From contig JAKSNU010000019.1 of NCBI GenBank assembly GCA_024399535.1, positions 1 to 32,178 of the forward strand: 32,178 bases of DNA, written 5' to 3'. A model generated the notes under the pieces. That model had not been told where the DNA came from. It worked only from the letters and a program-made list of their open reading frames with translations, and did not search any database. This document shows, piece after piece, positions 16,114 through 25,233 of this stretch (position 1 is its first letter; each line of letters starts with the position of its first letter). The position numbers were made by a program, and so were the translations under genes. The stretch comes from Paludibacteraceae bacterium. Lineage in GTDB: Bacteria > Bacteroidota > Bacteroidia > Bacteroidales > Paludibacteraceae.

Positions 16114-16570
16114 ATTTGCAAGAAGAGAAGATGTCAGTGATATTCTGAATTTTATAAAAGAGCTGGCGGAATATGAAAAGTTGGCAGATGAAGTTGTGGC
16201 TGATGAGCAGACTTTGGAGCACTGGATTTTCGATGAGAAAAAAGCAGAAGTGATTTTTGCTGTTGAAGATAATGAAAGAGTTGGATTTGCTTTGTTCTTT
16301 CATAATTTTTCAACCTTTGTAGGTCGTGCAGGATTGTATCTTGAGGATTTGTTTGTTAAACCAAAATATAGAGGGAAGGGATATGGCAAGGCATTGTTGC
16401 GAGAGTTGGCAAAAATAGCAAATGAGAGAGGGTGTGGGAGATTTGAATGGGTTTGCTTGGATTGGAATAAGCCAAGTATTGATTTTTATAAGTCGTTAGG
16501 AGCAGTTTCGATTGATGGATGGACTATATATAGAATGTGTGGCGAGAGGTTGAAAGAATTTGGGAAATAA
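16103..16570 (+). CDS. GNAT family N-acetyltransferase, SAT-like
   Basis: The 155-aa protein has the GNAT fold, with the acetyl-CoA loop RGKGYG (90-95) followed by KALLRELAKIANERGCGRFEW. The EDLFVKPKYRGKG and DWNKPSIDFYKSLGA segments resemble diamine/thialysine acetyltransferases of the SAT1 group. The acceptor substrate cannot be deduced. It overlaps the ATP-grasp-like gene by 11 bases, which suggests coupled translation and possibly a shared substrate. Confidence 0.9.
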   Translation: MKIEFARREDVSDILNFIKELAEYEKLADEVVADEQTLEHWIFDEKKAEVIFAVEDNERVGFALFFHNFSTFVGRAGLYLEDLFVKPKYRGKGYGKALLRELAKIANERGCGRFEWVCLDWNKPSIDFYKSLGAVSIDGWTIYRMCGERLKEFGK

Positions 16571-16592
16571 TTGTTATTTAATTTATAATCTT

Positions 16593-18209
16593 ATGAAAAA
16601 AATTAATGTAATGTTGACGTTAGTCATGGCGATATCCATGTTAATGTCGTGTAAGCCAACAGATCCAACAGAAAATGAGATTGATATGAATTCAATCTAT
16701 TTGGTTGGAAATTGTACAGGGGTTTCAACAACTCTTGGAAAAGAAGGTGATTCATACTACATTGTGGCAACAAAATTGTCGGGTGTCACACTGCAGGAAA
16801 AAGCAAAAAAGATTCTTGGTGTACGCTTTTATGTAGGTGATGGCGCAGTCGAAGGTAGCGCATACGTAATGTACGAACTTGGATCTAACGAAACGAGAAT
16901 TGTAGAAAAACAGTATTCGTACAAAGAAGGTGGTTGGCAGTATGTGATTTTTGATAATCCTGTTGATGTAACTTCTGATGCTGATGTCTATATTGGATAT
17001 GAGGTTGAGGGTGAAGGTTATTTGATTGGTGTTCAGGAGAAAACCACTAAAGGGGATTATATTTATGACGGAAAAGAATGGTCTGATTTCAAAAGCCAAA
17101 ATTTGAAGTCGTATAGTTTGGCAATCCAGGCAATTTGTGTTGGAGGAGATTATTCTGGCGAAAAACAGCATAACATTGTCGTTGAAAACCTCAATATTAA
17201 GCAGAATTTACGTGCAGGCGAGGTGGTTACTTTTACGGCTGAAATTAGAAATGCCGGTGTCAAAACTACAGGAAAGGTTAATGTAACATGCACATTTGGT
17301 AGCGAGACTCAGAATTTTGAGATTACAGGTTTGCGTAATGGTGAAACAGGACTCGTTTCATGTACAATTAATGGTGTAGGACTCGATTTGAAGAGCGTTG
17401 TTGTTGAGGCAAACGAAGAGAATGTAACAGATGAAGTTGCTAAAGACAATAAAGTTACACAGAGTGTTAATGTATATGCAGCAGATGCACCGTCAAGAAA
17501 TCGTATATTGATTGAAGAGTTTACGAGCCAAAGTTGTCCAAACTGTCCAGCTGGCATCGAGAATCTGAGAAAGTGCATTGCAGCATTGTCTAATCCAAAC
17601 AAAGTAGCTTGGGTGGCACATCATTCAGGTTTTGAAGATGATATTTTCACTTTGACTGGCGACAAATCTATAGCTTCGAGATTCGGTGTGAATTTTGCTC
17701 CTGGATGTATGATTGACCGTATGAAAGTGACATATATGAAAGGTGTAACAGAATTGGTATGGATTCCTGGATATTGCACTCCATCTTTGCTTGAGGAATT
17801 GATAACTATTCCTGCCAATGCAACAATCAGCATGAATGCAGAGATATCAATGACAGACAGTGTTATCACAGTGACAGCAAATGGTATGTCGTATAAGAAA
17901 GATGCTTATATCACGGTTATGCTTTGTCAGAATGGAATTATTGCAAGCCAGTCGAGTGGCGGTAACAATTTCGAACATGGCGAGGTTGTACGTGCATATC
18001 TGACTCAACCATTGGGAGATGCCTTGACGCTTGATGAAGAAGGTAATTATACATCTGAGTTTGAATATAAATTACCTGCTTCGATTAAGGGTGTGCAAAA
18101 TAAGGCAATAAACGTTGACATTGACAATATGTATATTGTGGTCTTGGTTCATGGCAAGGGAACAGGTGCAGTATTTAATTCTGATTTAATGTATTTGGTT
18201 AAGAAATAA
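16593..18209 (+). CDS. Omp28-like outer-membrane lipoprotein with a thioredoxin-like CxxC domain
   Basis: The start at 16593 gives a lipoprotein signal with lipobox LMSC (C20); an in-frame ATG at 16560 adds 11 residues inside the GNAT gene and spoils the signal. The first part (about 30-185) is a beta-rich surface domain. An Ig/CARDB-like domain lies near 190-300 (LNIKQNLRAGEVVTFTAEIR). A thioredoxin-like Omp28 domain follows, with EEFTSQSCPNCPAG (C315 and C318, a CxxC pair), HHSGFEDDIFT and FAPGCMIDR. Omp28-family proteins are Bacteroidota surface/envelope proteins of uncertain role. The CxxC is compatible with thiol chemistry but not proof. It lies 22 bases after the GNAT gene and only 3 bases before pta. 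Confidence 0.82.
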   Translation: MKKINVMLTLVMAISMLMSCKPTDPTENEIDMNSIYLVGNCTGVSTTLGKEGDSYYIVATKLSGVTLQEKAKKILGVRFYVGDGAVEGSAYVMYELGSNETRIVEKQYSYKEGGWQYVIFDNPVDVTSDADVYIGYEVEGEGYLIGVQEKTTKGDYIYDGKEWSDFKSQNLKSYSLAIQAICVGGDYSGEKQHNIVVENLNIKQNLRAGEVVTFTAEIRNAGVKTTGKVNVTCTFGSETQNFEITGLRNGETGLVSCTINGVGLDLKSVVVEANEENVTDEVAKDNKVTQSVNVYAADAPSRNRILIEEFTSQSCPNCPAGIENLRKCIAALSNPNKVAWVAHHSGFEDDIFTLTGDKSIASRFGVNFAPGCMIDRMKVTYMKGVTELVWIPGYCTPSLLEELITIPANATISMNAEISMTDSVITVTANGMSYKKDAYITVMLCQNGIIASQSSGGNNFEHGEVVRAYLTQPLGDALTLDEEGNYTSEFEYKLPASIKGVQNKAINVDIDNMYIVVLVHGKGTGAVFNSDLMYLVKK

Positions 18210-18212
18210 AAT

Positions 18213-19220
18213 ATGGATTTATTAGGAGAGATTAAAAAGAGAGCTCAAGCAAACCTCCAGCACATAGTATTGCCAGAGGGGAATGAGCCTCGTACGCTTG
18301 AGGCTGCAAATAGGGTTTTGCGCGACAAGGTAGCAAAATTGACATTGCTTGGCAATGTCGATGAGATAATGGGAATGGCTCGTCAGAAGGGTTTAGAGAT
18401 GATTACACCTGAAAATATCATTGACCCAAAGACAAGCGAAAAGGCTGAGGAGTATGCAAGTCTTTTGTTCGAGCTTCGCAAGAATAAAGGAATGAGCATC
18501 GAAGAGGCTCGCCAGAAGGTGCAGGATCCATTGTATTTCGGCTGTTTGATGATTAAGTCTGGTCATGCTGACGGACAGTTGGCAGGTGCAATCAATACAA
18601 CGGGAAATGTGCTTCGTCCAGCATTGCAGATAATCAAGACCGCTAAGGGATTTTCGTGCGTTTCGGGAGCTATGATACTTATCAGCAATCAGGAACAATT
18701 TGGTGAAGAGGGTATCGTTGTTTGTGGCGACATTGCTGTATTGCCTCAGCCAACTACTGACGATTTGGCACAGATAGCAGTGGCAACAGGTCGTACGATG
18801 AAGGCAATATGTGGTTTCGAGCCAAGGGTTGCAATGCTCAGCTTCTCGACTAAAGGGAGTGCTAAGAACGAATTAGTTGACCGTGTCGTTGAAGCTACCA
18901 AGAAAGCACAGGAAATGGCTCCGGAAATGATGATAGATGGCGAGTTGCAGGCGGATGCAGCATTGGTTGAAGCAGTTGGCTCGCTGAAATGTCCTGGAAG
19001 CCCAGTAGCCGGCAAAGCGAATACGTTGGTATTCCCATCCCTCGAGACAGGAAATATCGCATATAAACTTGTTCAGCGTTTGGGCGGTGCAATTGCAATC
19101 GGTCCAATCCTTCAAGGTATAGCAGCTCCAATCAACGATTTGAGTCGTGGATGCTCGGTTGAGGATGTCGAGAAAATGATAGCAATTACATGTAACCAAG
19201 CAATAGCAGCAAAGAAATGA
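18213..19220 (+). CDS. pta: Phosphate acetyltransferase
   Basis: Pta converts acetyl-CoA and phosphate to acetyl phosphate. The 335-aa stand-alone catalytic domain (no N-terminal regulatory domain) is the short form. IVLPEGNEPRTLEAA opens the protein, CPGSPVAGKANTLVFPSLE (around residue 265-285) is the characteristic C-terminal signature, and GPILQG follows. The stop overlaps the ackA start by 4 bases (ATGA), so acetyl phosphate is made and used by coupled genes. Codon usage here is less AT-rich than in aroA or the small genes, consistent with high expression. Confidence 0.96.
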   Translation: MDLLGEIKKRAQANLQHIVLPEGNEPRTLEAANRVLRDKVAKLTLLGNVDEIMGMARQKGLEMITPENIIDPKTSEKAEEYASLLFELRKNKGMSIEEARQKVQDPLYFGCLMIKSGHADGQLAGAINTTGNVLRPALQIIKTAKGFSCVSGAMILISNQEQFGEEGIVVCGDIAVLPQPTTDDLAQIAVATGRTMKAICGFEPRVAMLSFSTKGSAKNELVDRVVEATKKAQEMAPEMMIDGELQADAALVEAVGSLKCPGSPVAGKANTLVFPSLETGNIAYKLVQRLGGAIAIGPILQGIAAPINDLSRGCSVEDVEKMIAITCNQAIAAKK

Positions 19221-20416
19221 AAGTATTAGTTTTGAATTGTGGAAGCTCGTCTATCAAGTACAAGCTTTTCAATATGGAGAATCAGAGCGTAATGGCTTCA
19301 GGCGGAGTTGAAAAACTCGGCCTGAAGGATTCGTTCCTGAAGATAAAATTCAATGATGGAAGTAAGAAAATCATTGAGAAATTTTTGCACCAGCATACCG
19401 AGGGTGTACAATTGATTTTGGAGTCACTGACTAATCCAGAGTACGGATGTATCAAGAGTCTCAACGAGATAGATGCTGTAGGACATCGTGTAGTGCATGG
19501 AGGAGAAACATTTGACAAATCGACAATAGTGACACCTGAGGTCTTGAAGACTTTGGATAAGTGTAATGGTCTTGCTCCACTTCATAATCCGGCAAATTTA
19601 ATGGGAGTTGAGGCAATAGAGAATATTTTGCCAGGAATCCCACAAGTTTTGACGTTCGATACATCGTTCCATCAGACTATGCCAGATTATGCGTATATGT
19701 ATGCTTTGCCATACGAATATTATGAGAAATATGGTGTTCGTCGTTATGGTTTCCACGGAACAAGTCATCGTTTTGTATCGAAACGTGCATGCGAGTTTCT
19801 CGGATTGGATATCAACAATTCGAAGTTGATTACATGTCATCTTGGAGGAGGTGGTTCAGTAACTGCTATTCTCAATGGCGAATCTATAGATACTTCGATG
19901 GGTATGACTCCTACTGAAGGTTTGGTAATGGGAACACGTGTTGGCGATGTTGATCCTGCAGTCATTCCGTTCCTTATGGAGAAGGAGAATCTGGATATAG
20001 AAGCAATAAAGAAATTGATTCAGAAGCAGTCAGGTGTCATTGGCGTTTCGTGTTTGTCGAGCGACATGCGCGATATTGAAGATGGAATTGCAAAAGGTGA
20101 TAAGAAGTCAATACTCACAATGGATATGTTCAACTATCGTCTGTTGAAATATATTGGTGCATATATGGCTGTTCTCGGAGGTGTAGATGCGATAATTTTC
20201 ACTGGAGGTATAGGTGAACGTCAACCAGAAACGCGCGAATATATTTGCGAGAAATTGGCATATCTTGGTGTCAAATATGATGCTAAATTGAATAATGAAG
20301 CAATGAGTATTGATGCAGAATTATCAACGCCTGATTCGAAAATCAAGGTTGCAGTAATCACGACAGACGAGGAGTTGACTATTGCTCGCGACACATACGA
20401 GTTGGTTCGCAAATAA
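19217..20416 (+). CDS. ackA: Acetate kinase
   Basis: AckA transfers phosphate from acetyl phosphate to ADP, giving ATP and acetate: the substrate-level phosphorylation step of acetate fermentation. LVLNCGSSSIKYKL at the N-terminus, GHRVVHGG, FDTSFHQTMP, FHGTSHRF and DTSMGMTPTEGLVMGTR appear in canonical order, and FTGGIGE near the C-terminus closes the site. At 399 aa it is full length. It is paired with pta, and nadA follows after 11 bases. Confidence 0.97.
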   Translation: MKVLVLNCGSSSIKYKLFNMENQSVMASGGVEKLGLKDSFLKIKFNDGSKKIIEKFLHQHTEGVQLILESLTNPEYGCIKSLNEIDAVGHRVVHGGETFDKSTIVTPEVLKTLDKCNGLAPLHNPANLMGVEAIENILPGIPQVLTFDTSFHQTMPDYAYMYALPYEYYEKYGVRRYGFHGTSHRFVSKRACEFLGLDINNSKLITCHLGGGGSVTAILNGESIDTSMGMTPTEGLVMGTRVGDVDPAVIPFLMEKENLDIEAIKKLIQKQSGVIGVSCLSSDMRDIEDGIAKGDKKSILTMDMFNYRLLKYIGAYMAVLGGVDAIIFTGGIGERQPETREYICEKLAYLGVKYDAKLNNEAMSIDAELSTPDSKIKVAVITTDEELTIARDTYELVRK

Positions 20417-20427
20417 AAATTATTGGT

Positions 20428-21360
20428 ATGACAAAAGAGGAATTGGTTTCTGAGATTAAACGTTTGAAAGAGGAGAAGAATGCAGTCATTCTTGCTCACT
20501 ATTATCAGATAGGCGAGATTCAGGATATTGCAGATGTTGTAGGTGATAGCTTGGCATTAGCGCAATGGGCAGCTAAAACTGATGCCAAAATGATAGTGAT
20601 GTGTGGTGTTCATTTTATGGGTGAAACGGCAAAAATACTTTCGCCTGACAAGAAGGTCGTAGTTCCCGATTTGAAGGCAAGTTGCTCGTTGGCTGAAAGC
20701 TGTGATGCTGATGAATTCGGCCGTTTTGTTGCTGAACATCCAGATTATACTGTCATTTCGTATGTCAATACGACAGCTGCAGTCAAAGCACATACTGACG
20801 TTGTGGTCACAAGTTCAAATGCGCATAGGATTGTTGACCAATTTCCAAAGGATGCAAAACTGATTTTCGGTCCTGACAGAAATCTTGGAAATTATATCAA
20901 TTCCGTTACAGGGCGAAAAATGTTGCTTTGGAACGGTGCATGTCATGTTCATGAACAATTTTCAATAAAGAGTCTTTGTGAATTGAAGGCTAAATATCCT
21001 AATGCAAAGGTGTTGGTTCATCCAGAGTGTAAGAAAGAGATTGCTGATATGGCAGATGTGGTAGGTTCGACGCAGAGATTGTTGAATTTTGCTACTGAGA
21101 CCGACAACCAGCAGTTCCTTGTTTGTACTGAGAGTGGCATATTGCATGAGATGAAAAAGCGTTGTCCTCAGAAGGAGTTTATTCCTGTACCTCCCGAGAA
21201 TGATAAGACAGCATGTAATGAATGCAATTTTATGCGTATGAATACTTTGGAGAAGGTTTATCTCTGTATGAGAGACGAGTATCCTGAAATTATTGTAGCT
21301 GACGAATTGCGTGAAAAAGCGGTAAAGCCTATTCTAAAGATGCTCGAAATGAGCAAATAA
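20428..21360 (+). CDS. nadA: Quinolinate synthase A
   Basis: NadA condenses iminoaspartate with dihydroxyacetone phosphate to quinolinate, the ring precursor of NAD. It uses a [4Fe-4S] cluster. Likely ligands are C86 (in KASCSLAESC), C172 (in WNGACHVHE) and C263 (in TACNECNFM), the spacing expected for the family. AHYYQ near the start, MCGVHFMGETAKIL and SSNAHRIV are also conserved. The 310-aa length fits. Neither nadB nor nadC is adjacent here: aroB follows after 2 bases, an unrelated pathway. Confidence 0.95.
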   Translation: MTKEELVSEIKRLKEEKNAVILAHYYQIGEIQDIADVVGDSLALAQWAAKTDAKMIVMCGVHFMGETAKILSPDKKVVVPDLKASCSLAESCDADEFGRFVAEHPDYTVISYVNTTAAVKAHTDVVVTSSNAHRIVDQFPKDAKLIFGPDRNLGNYINSVTGRKMLLWNGACHVHEQFSIKSLCELKAKYPNAKVLVHPECKKEIADMADVVGSTQRLLNFATETDNQQFLVCTESGILHEMKKRCPQKEFIPVPPENDKTACNECNFMRMNTLEKVYLCMRDEYPEIIVADELREKAVKPILKMLEMSK

Positions 21361-21362
21361 TA

Positions 21363-22328
21363 ATGCTTATTGATAAAGAAATTGTTCTTGTTGATAACAA
21401 CACTGAGGCATTGCTTCATCGTATAGGATTGGAAGCATTGCCTCGTGTGGTTATTGAATCGGGAGAGGTGAATAAGTCAATTATGACGGTTTCATCGGTA
21501 TGGAAGCAGATGATGGAGTTTGGAATGACACGACATTCCAGATTGATAAATGTTGGTGGAGGAATGGTGTTGGATCTTGGTGGTTTTGCTGCTTCAACGT
21601 ATATGAGGGGGATTGGTTTTGTGAATGTACCGACTACCTTATTGGCTATGGTGGATGCTTCGGTTGGGGGTAAGACTGGTGTGAATTTTGGTGGAATAAA
21701 GAATGGGGTAGGAGTGTTTAGCGAGGCTGACGAGGTAAGAGTTTATCCAGAACTATTGGAGACATTGGATATCAAGGAGATGCTGTCTGGATATGCTGAG
21801 ATGTTGAAACATGGTTTTGTCTCTGGTAAGGATTTGCTTGACAGAACTTATGGTTATGATATTGAGAGGTTGGATATAAATGATTTGAAAATTCTGATAA
21901 ACGAAAATATAGATTTGAAACGCAGTATAGTGAACGAGGATTTCAGCGAGAAAGGTAGGCGTAAAGTGCTTAATTTTGGACATACTGCGGGGCATGCTTT
22001 TGAAGAGTTGGGTATTGAGAAGGGGTTAAAGTTGCGACATGGGTATTGTGTGGCATGGGGTATGGTGGTGGCTACTTATATTTCGGTTGTCAAAACTGGT
22101 TTGGAGAGGGGTGAATTGACAAGATTGAGAAGTTTCGTGCGGGAGATTTGGGGAGAACTGCCATTTGATTGTAGCCATTATGCGAGATTATATGAAATTA
22201 TGTGCGGTGATAAGAAGAATTGGGATGGTAGAGTTAATTTTACGCTTCTTCGTAGAGTTGGGGATTTGGTTACGGATTTTGATGTTGAAAAGGAATTAAT
22301 ATTTGAAGCAATAGATTTTTTAAGATGA
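21363..22328 (+). CDS. aroB: 3-dehydroquinate synthase
   Basis: AroB closes the first ring of the shikimate pathway using NAD and zinc. INVGGGMVLDLGGFAAS and VPTTLLAMVDASVGGKTGVN are the nucleotide/substrate core. The zinc ligands by motif are E146 (SGYAEMLKHG), H207 (NFGHTAGHAFE) and H226 (RHGYCVAWGM). At 321 aa it is shorter than most (about 350): the N-terminal strand region is trimmed and begins almost directly at IVLVDNNT. The stop overlaps the dapB start by 4 bases. Confidence 0.93.
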   Translation: MLIDKEIVLVDNNTEALLHRIGLEALPRVVIESGEVNKSIMTVSSVWKQMMEFGMTRHSRLINVGGGMVLDLGGFAASTYMRGIGFVNVPTTLLAMVDASVGGKTGVNFGGIKNGVGVFSEADEVRVYPELLETLDIKEMLSGYAEMLKHGFVSGKDLLDRTYGYDIERLDINDLKILINENIDLKRSIVNEDFSEKGRRKVLNFGHTAGHAFEELGIEKGLKLRHGYCVAWGMVVATYISVVKTGLERGELTRLRSFVREIWGELPFDCSHYARLYEIMCGDKKNWDGRVNFTLLRRVGDLVTDFDVEKELIFEAIDFLR

Positions 22329-23005
22329 AAGCGGCAATTATTGGTTATGGCAAGATGGGGCACGTGGTTGAGCAAATCCTCAAGAACCGCGGCCATGAGG
22401 TTGTATGTTGTATTGATATTGGAGAAGAATCAAAATTTGAAAGTGAGGAATTCAGGGGAGCTGATGTGGCTATTGAATTTACACAGCCTGCTTCGGCAAT
22501 TGACAATTATCGTCGTGCATGGAAGGAAGGTGTTAGGGTTGTCTCTGGAACTACTGGATGGACTTCGCATATGGCTGAGGTAAAAGAGGAGATGATGAGG
22601 GTTGGTGGTTCCTTGTTTTGGACTTCCAATTTTTCAATAGGTGTAAATATTATGATGGCGATAAACAAGCAGTTGGCGCGAATCATGAAGGGATATCAGA
22701 ATTATGACGTGACAATGACCGAAGTTCATCATATACAGAAGAAAGATGCACCCAGTGGAACGGCTATAGTATTGGCAGATGGCATTGAGAATGAGCTTGG
22801 ACGTCGTCCTGAAATAGAATCAATAAGGGAGGGTATGGTTCCAGGAATACATGAGGTTAGGTATGATTCGCCTGTTGATGTTTTGACGATACGTCATGAG
22901 GCAAAGTCGCGGGAGGGCTTGGCTTTTGGGGCTGTCTTGGCTGCTGAGTTTATGTGTGGTAGAAAGCCTGGTTTTTATGATATGAAAGATTTGATGAAAA
23001 TATGA
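22325..23005 (+). CDS. dapB: 4-hydroxy-tetrahydrodipicolinate reductase
   Basis: DapB reduces the dihydrodipicolinate precursor in lysine and diaminopimelate synthesis, so it also feeds peptidoglycan. GYGKMG (7-12) is the nucleotide-binding loop, VSGTTGW lies near 73, and [15 protein letters not shown] carries H135, H136 and K139, the catalytic/binding set. At 226 aa it is shorter than E. coli DapB (273), as is common in this phylum. It overlaps lepB by 4 bases, and the dapB-lepB pairing is familiar from Bacteroidales genomes. Confidence 0.95.
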   Translation: MKAAIIGYGKMGHVVEQILKNRGHEVVCCIDIGEESKFESEEFRGADVAIEFTQPASAIDNYRRAWKEGVRVVSGTTGWTSHMAEVKEEMMRVGGSLFWTSNFSIGVNIMMAINKQLARIMKGYQNYDVTMTEVHHIQKKDAPSGTAIVLADGIENELGRRPEIESIREGMVPGIHEVRYDSPVDVLTIRHEAKSREGLAFGAVLAAEFMCGRKPGFYDMKDLMKI

Positions 23006-24519
23006 TTATGGATTGGAAAGCGAGATTACAGGTGCCTGTCAGGCAGTGGATAAAATTGGCTATATGGTCGGTTTTGTTCGTGTTGTTCATTATATGGGTT
23101 GGGAATTACTGGTGGTTGTTGTTGGAAATATTGATATTCGATGTTTTCATCACAAAGTTTATTCCATGGACGTGGTGGAAGAAATATAAAGATACGAATC
23201 ATACTAAATATGTGATTTGCAGTTGGGTTGATGCAATTGTATTTGCGTTGGTTGCTGTGTATTTCATAAATCTTTATATTTTTCAAAACTACCAGATTCC
23301 ATCGTCATCCTTGGAGCAGACTTTGAGAGTTGGCGATTTCCTGATGGTTAGCAAATGCAGTTATGGTCCGCGTGTCCCAAACACACCATTGTCATTCCCT
23401 TTAGTGCAGAACACTTTTCCATGGGGTACAAAGTCATATTTCGAGCATCCTCAATGGGAGTATAAACGTTTGAAAGGGTGGGCAAACATTGAGTCAGGCG
23501 ATATAGTGGTATTTAATTTTCCCGCAGGCGATACAGTTCTGAGTTGGACGCAAAATCCTGATTATTACAGCATGTGTATGGAAGCTGCTGAACAGGCGGC
23601 AGGATTTTCAGATTTTAAGGTTGACAGTGTGATGCCTTATGATTATTATATGAGTAGGATGGCTGCTGGAAGAAAAGTTTTGCGTGACATACAAGTTATT
23701 AACGGACTTGGTGAAAATAAGTGGCGACCTGTGGATAGAAGGGAAAATTTCGTAAAGAGGTGTGTCGGGTTGCCAGGTCAGACGATTGAGATTAAAGATG
23801 ATGTTTTATATGTTGATGGCAAGAAATTCCCAATGCACAAAGGAATGCAACACAACTATTGTGTGCAGACAAATGGTCAGGCATTCAATATGGAGTCTTT
23901 GCATAAGGCAGGTGTGAGTACCACTGAGGTTCAATGTTATGATGGGAATGAGATGGATGGTTATTTGAGAAAAATCGGTATGACTCCAGCTATTGACAGT
24001 ACGACTTGGGGACCTATTTATATATTTGCTATGACTGACGAAGTTAAGGGTAAAGTTGAGAAAATGCCATTAGTAAAACAGGTGGCGAAAGAACGTATTC
24101 TTGACGATTTCATCGGGCGTTCTGCAATGTATCCTTTGGCATATACATATAAATGGACGCGTTCTGATTATGGTCCGTTGTGGGTGCCTGCGAAAGGGGC
24201 TGTGATAGAATTGACCGAGGATAATGTATTGCGATACGGTCGTTGCATCACTGCATTTGAGGGGAATAGCCTTGAGTGGAAAAATGGACAAGCATATTTG
24301 AATGGGGAATTGGCTGAAGTTTATACGTTTAAGATGGATTATTATTTTATGATGGGCGACAACCGTCATAATTCTGCCGATTCTCGAATGTGGGGTTTTG
24401 TGCCTGAAGACCATATTGTTGGTCGTCCGGTATTTGTTTGGCTCTCGCTTGATAGGGATGTAGCTTGGCTCAATGGTAAAATTAGGTGGAATCGTATAGG
24501 ACTTGATGCATCAAAATAA
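23002..24519 (+). CDS. lepB: Signal peptidase I, large form
   Basis: LepB cleaves signal peptides of exported proteins on the outer face of the inner membrane. N-terminal hydrophobic segments lie around 17-35, 37-53 and 75-95. The serine box [15 protein letters not shown] places the nucleophile at S103, with leucine where methionine is usual. [17 protein letters not shown] carries the general-base lysine K252. [19 protein letters not shown] near the end is box E. At 505 aa it is much longer than E. coli LepB (324), with large insertions between boxes (about 140-245 and 275-420), a known trait of Bacteroidota enzymes. Its clients include the exported proteins encoded around it. Confidence 0.94.
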   Translation: MIMDWKARLQVPVRQWIKLAIWSVLFVLFIIWVGNYWWLLLEILIFDVFITKFIPWTWWKKYKDTNHTKYVICSWVDAIVFALVAVYFINLYIFQNYQIPSSSLEQTLRVGDFLMVSKCSYGPRVPNTPLSFPLVQNTFPWGTKSYFEHPQWEYKRLKGWANIESGDIVVFNFPAGDTVLSWTQNPDYYSMCMEAAEQAAGFSDFKVDSVMPYDYYMSRMAAGRKVLRDIQVINGLGENKWRPVDRRENFVKRCVGLPGQTIEIKDDVLYVDGKKFPMHKGMQHNYCVQTNGQAFNMESLHKAGVSTTEVQCYDGNEMDGYLRKIGMTPAIDSTTWGPIYIFAMTDEVKGKVEKMPLVKQVAKERILDDFIGRSAMYPLAYTYKWTRSDYGPLWVPAKGAVIELTEDNVLRYGRCITAFEGNSLEWKNGQAYLNGELAEVYTFKMDYYFMMGDNRHNSADSRMWGFVPEDHIVGRPVFVWLSLDRDVAWLNGKIRWNRIGLDASK

Positions 24520-24523
24520 TGCT

Positions 24524-25222
24524 ATGGCTAAAATCATTGGAGTATCTGGTAATTGGCTTGACGATGTCAGCGAACATAGGTTGGTGAATTCCTACGTGAG
24601 ATGTATTTCGGAGAATGGAGGAATACCTATTGTTTTGCCTGTCACTGATAGGGTTGATATTATTCGTGAGTATTGCGGGATGGTTGATGCGTTGTTGTTG
24701 ACAGGTGGTGGGGATGTAGATCCAAAATATTGGGGTGAGGAGTGGACTGAAATGAGCAACAAGCCGTCGATTTTGCGTGATATGTTTGACATCGCGCTTA
24801 CGAGAGTGGCTTACGAGAGTGGTAAGAAGACTTTAGGCATTTGTCGTGGTATGCAGGCAATGGCTATCGTCAGTGGCGGAACGATATATCAGGACATTTA
24901 CCGGCAAGTGGGCAGAGGTCGTGTACTTGGACATTCGCAGAAAGCTGTTCGTTCTGAAACATCGCATAAGGTTTTGATAGATGCAGATAGTAATATGGCT
25001 AAAGTGATGGGATGTACTGCTGCGATGGTTAATACGTTTCATCATCAGGCGGTCAGGAGTGTCGGCGATGGTTGCAGGATTACGGCTTGGGCTGAAGATG
25101 GTATCGTTGAGGGTATTGAGATGATTGAAAAACCTATGATAGGTGTGCAATGGCATCCCGAGGAGCTATTTGGCGAGCACGAAGAGCATAAGCATTTGTT
25201 TGAATGGTTGATAAATAAATAA
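24524..25222 (+). CDS. Class I glutamine-amidotransferase-like hydrolase (gamma-glutamyl-GABA hydrolase family)
   Basis: The family (peptidase C26, PuuD-like) hydrolyses gamma-glutamyl amides. The catalytic triad is visible: C107 in GICRGMQAM, with H211 and E213 in GVQWHPEE. LLLTGGGDVDP (57-67) is the oxyanion region. The start at 24524 (232 aa) lies 4 bases after lepB; an ATG at 24503 would add 7 unlikely residues overlapping lepB. No putrescine pathway genes are near, so the true substrate is uncertain. Confidence 0.88.
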   Translation: MAKIIGVSGNWLDDVSEHRLVNSYVRCISENGGIPIVLPVTDRVDIIREYCGMVDALLLTGGGDVDPKYWGEEWTEMSNKPSILRDMFDIALTRVAYESGKKTLGICRGMQAMAIVSGGTIYQDIYRQVGRGRVLGHSQKAVRSETSHKVLIDADSNMAKVMGCTAAMVNTFHHQAVRSVGDGCRITAWAEDGIVEGIEMIEKPMIGVQWHPEELFGEHEEHKHLFEWLINK

Positions 25223-25233
25223 ATTCAGGGAAT

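Noticed and set aside
16559-16591. Promoter before the Omp28-like gene (TTTG, 21 bases, TATAATCT)
   Set aside because: Spacing fits but the -7 box is a poor match and transcription would start beyond the ATG at 16593.
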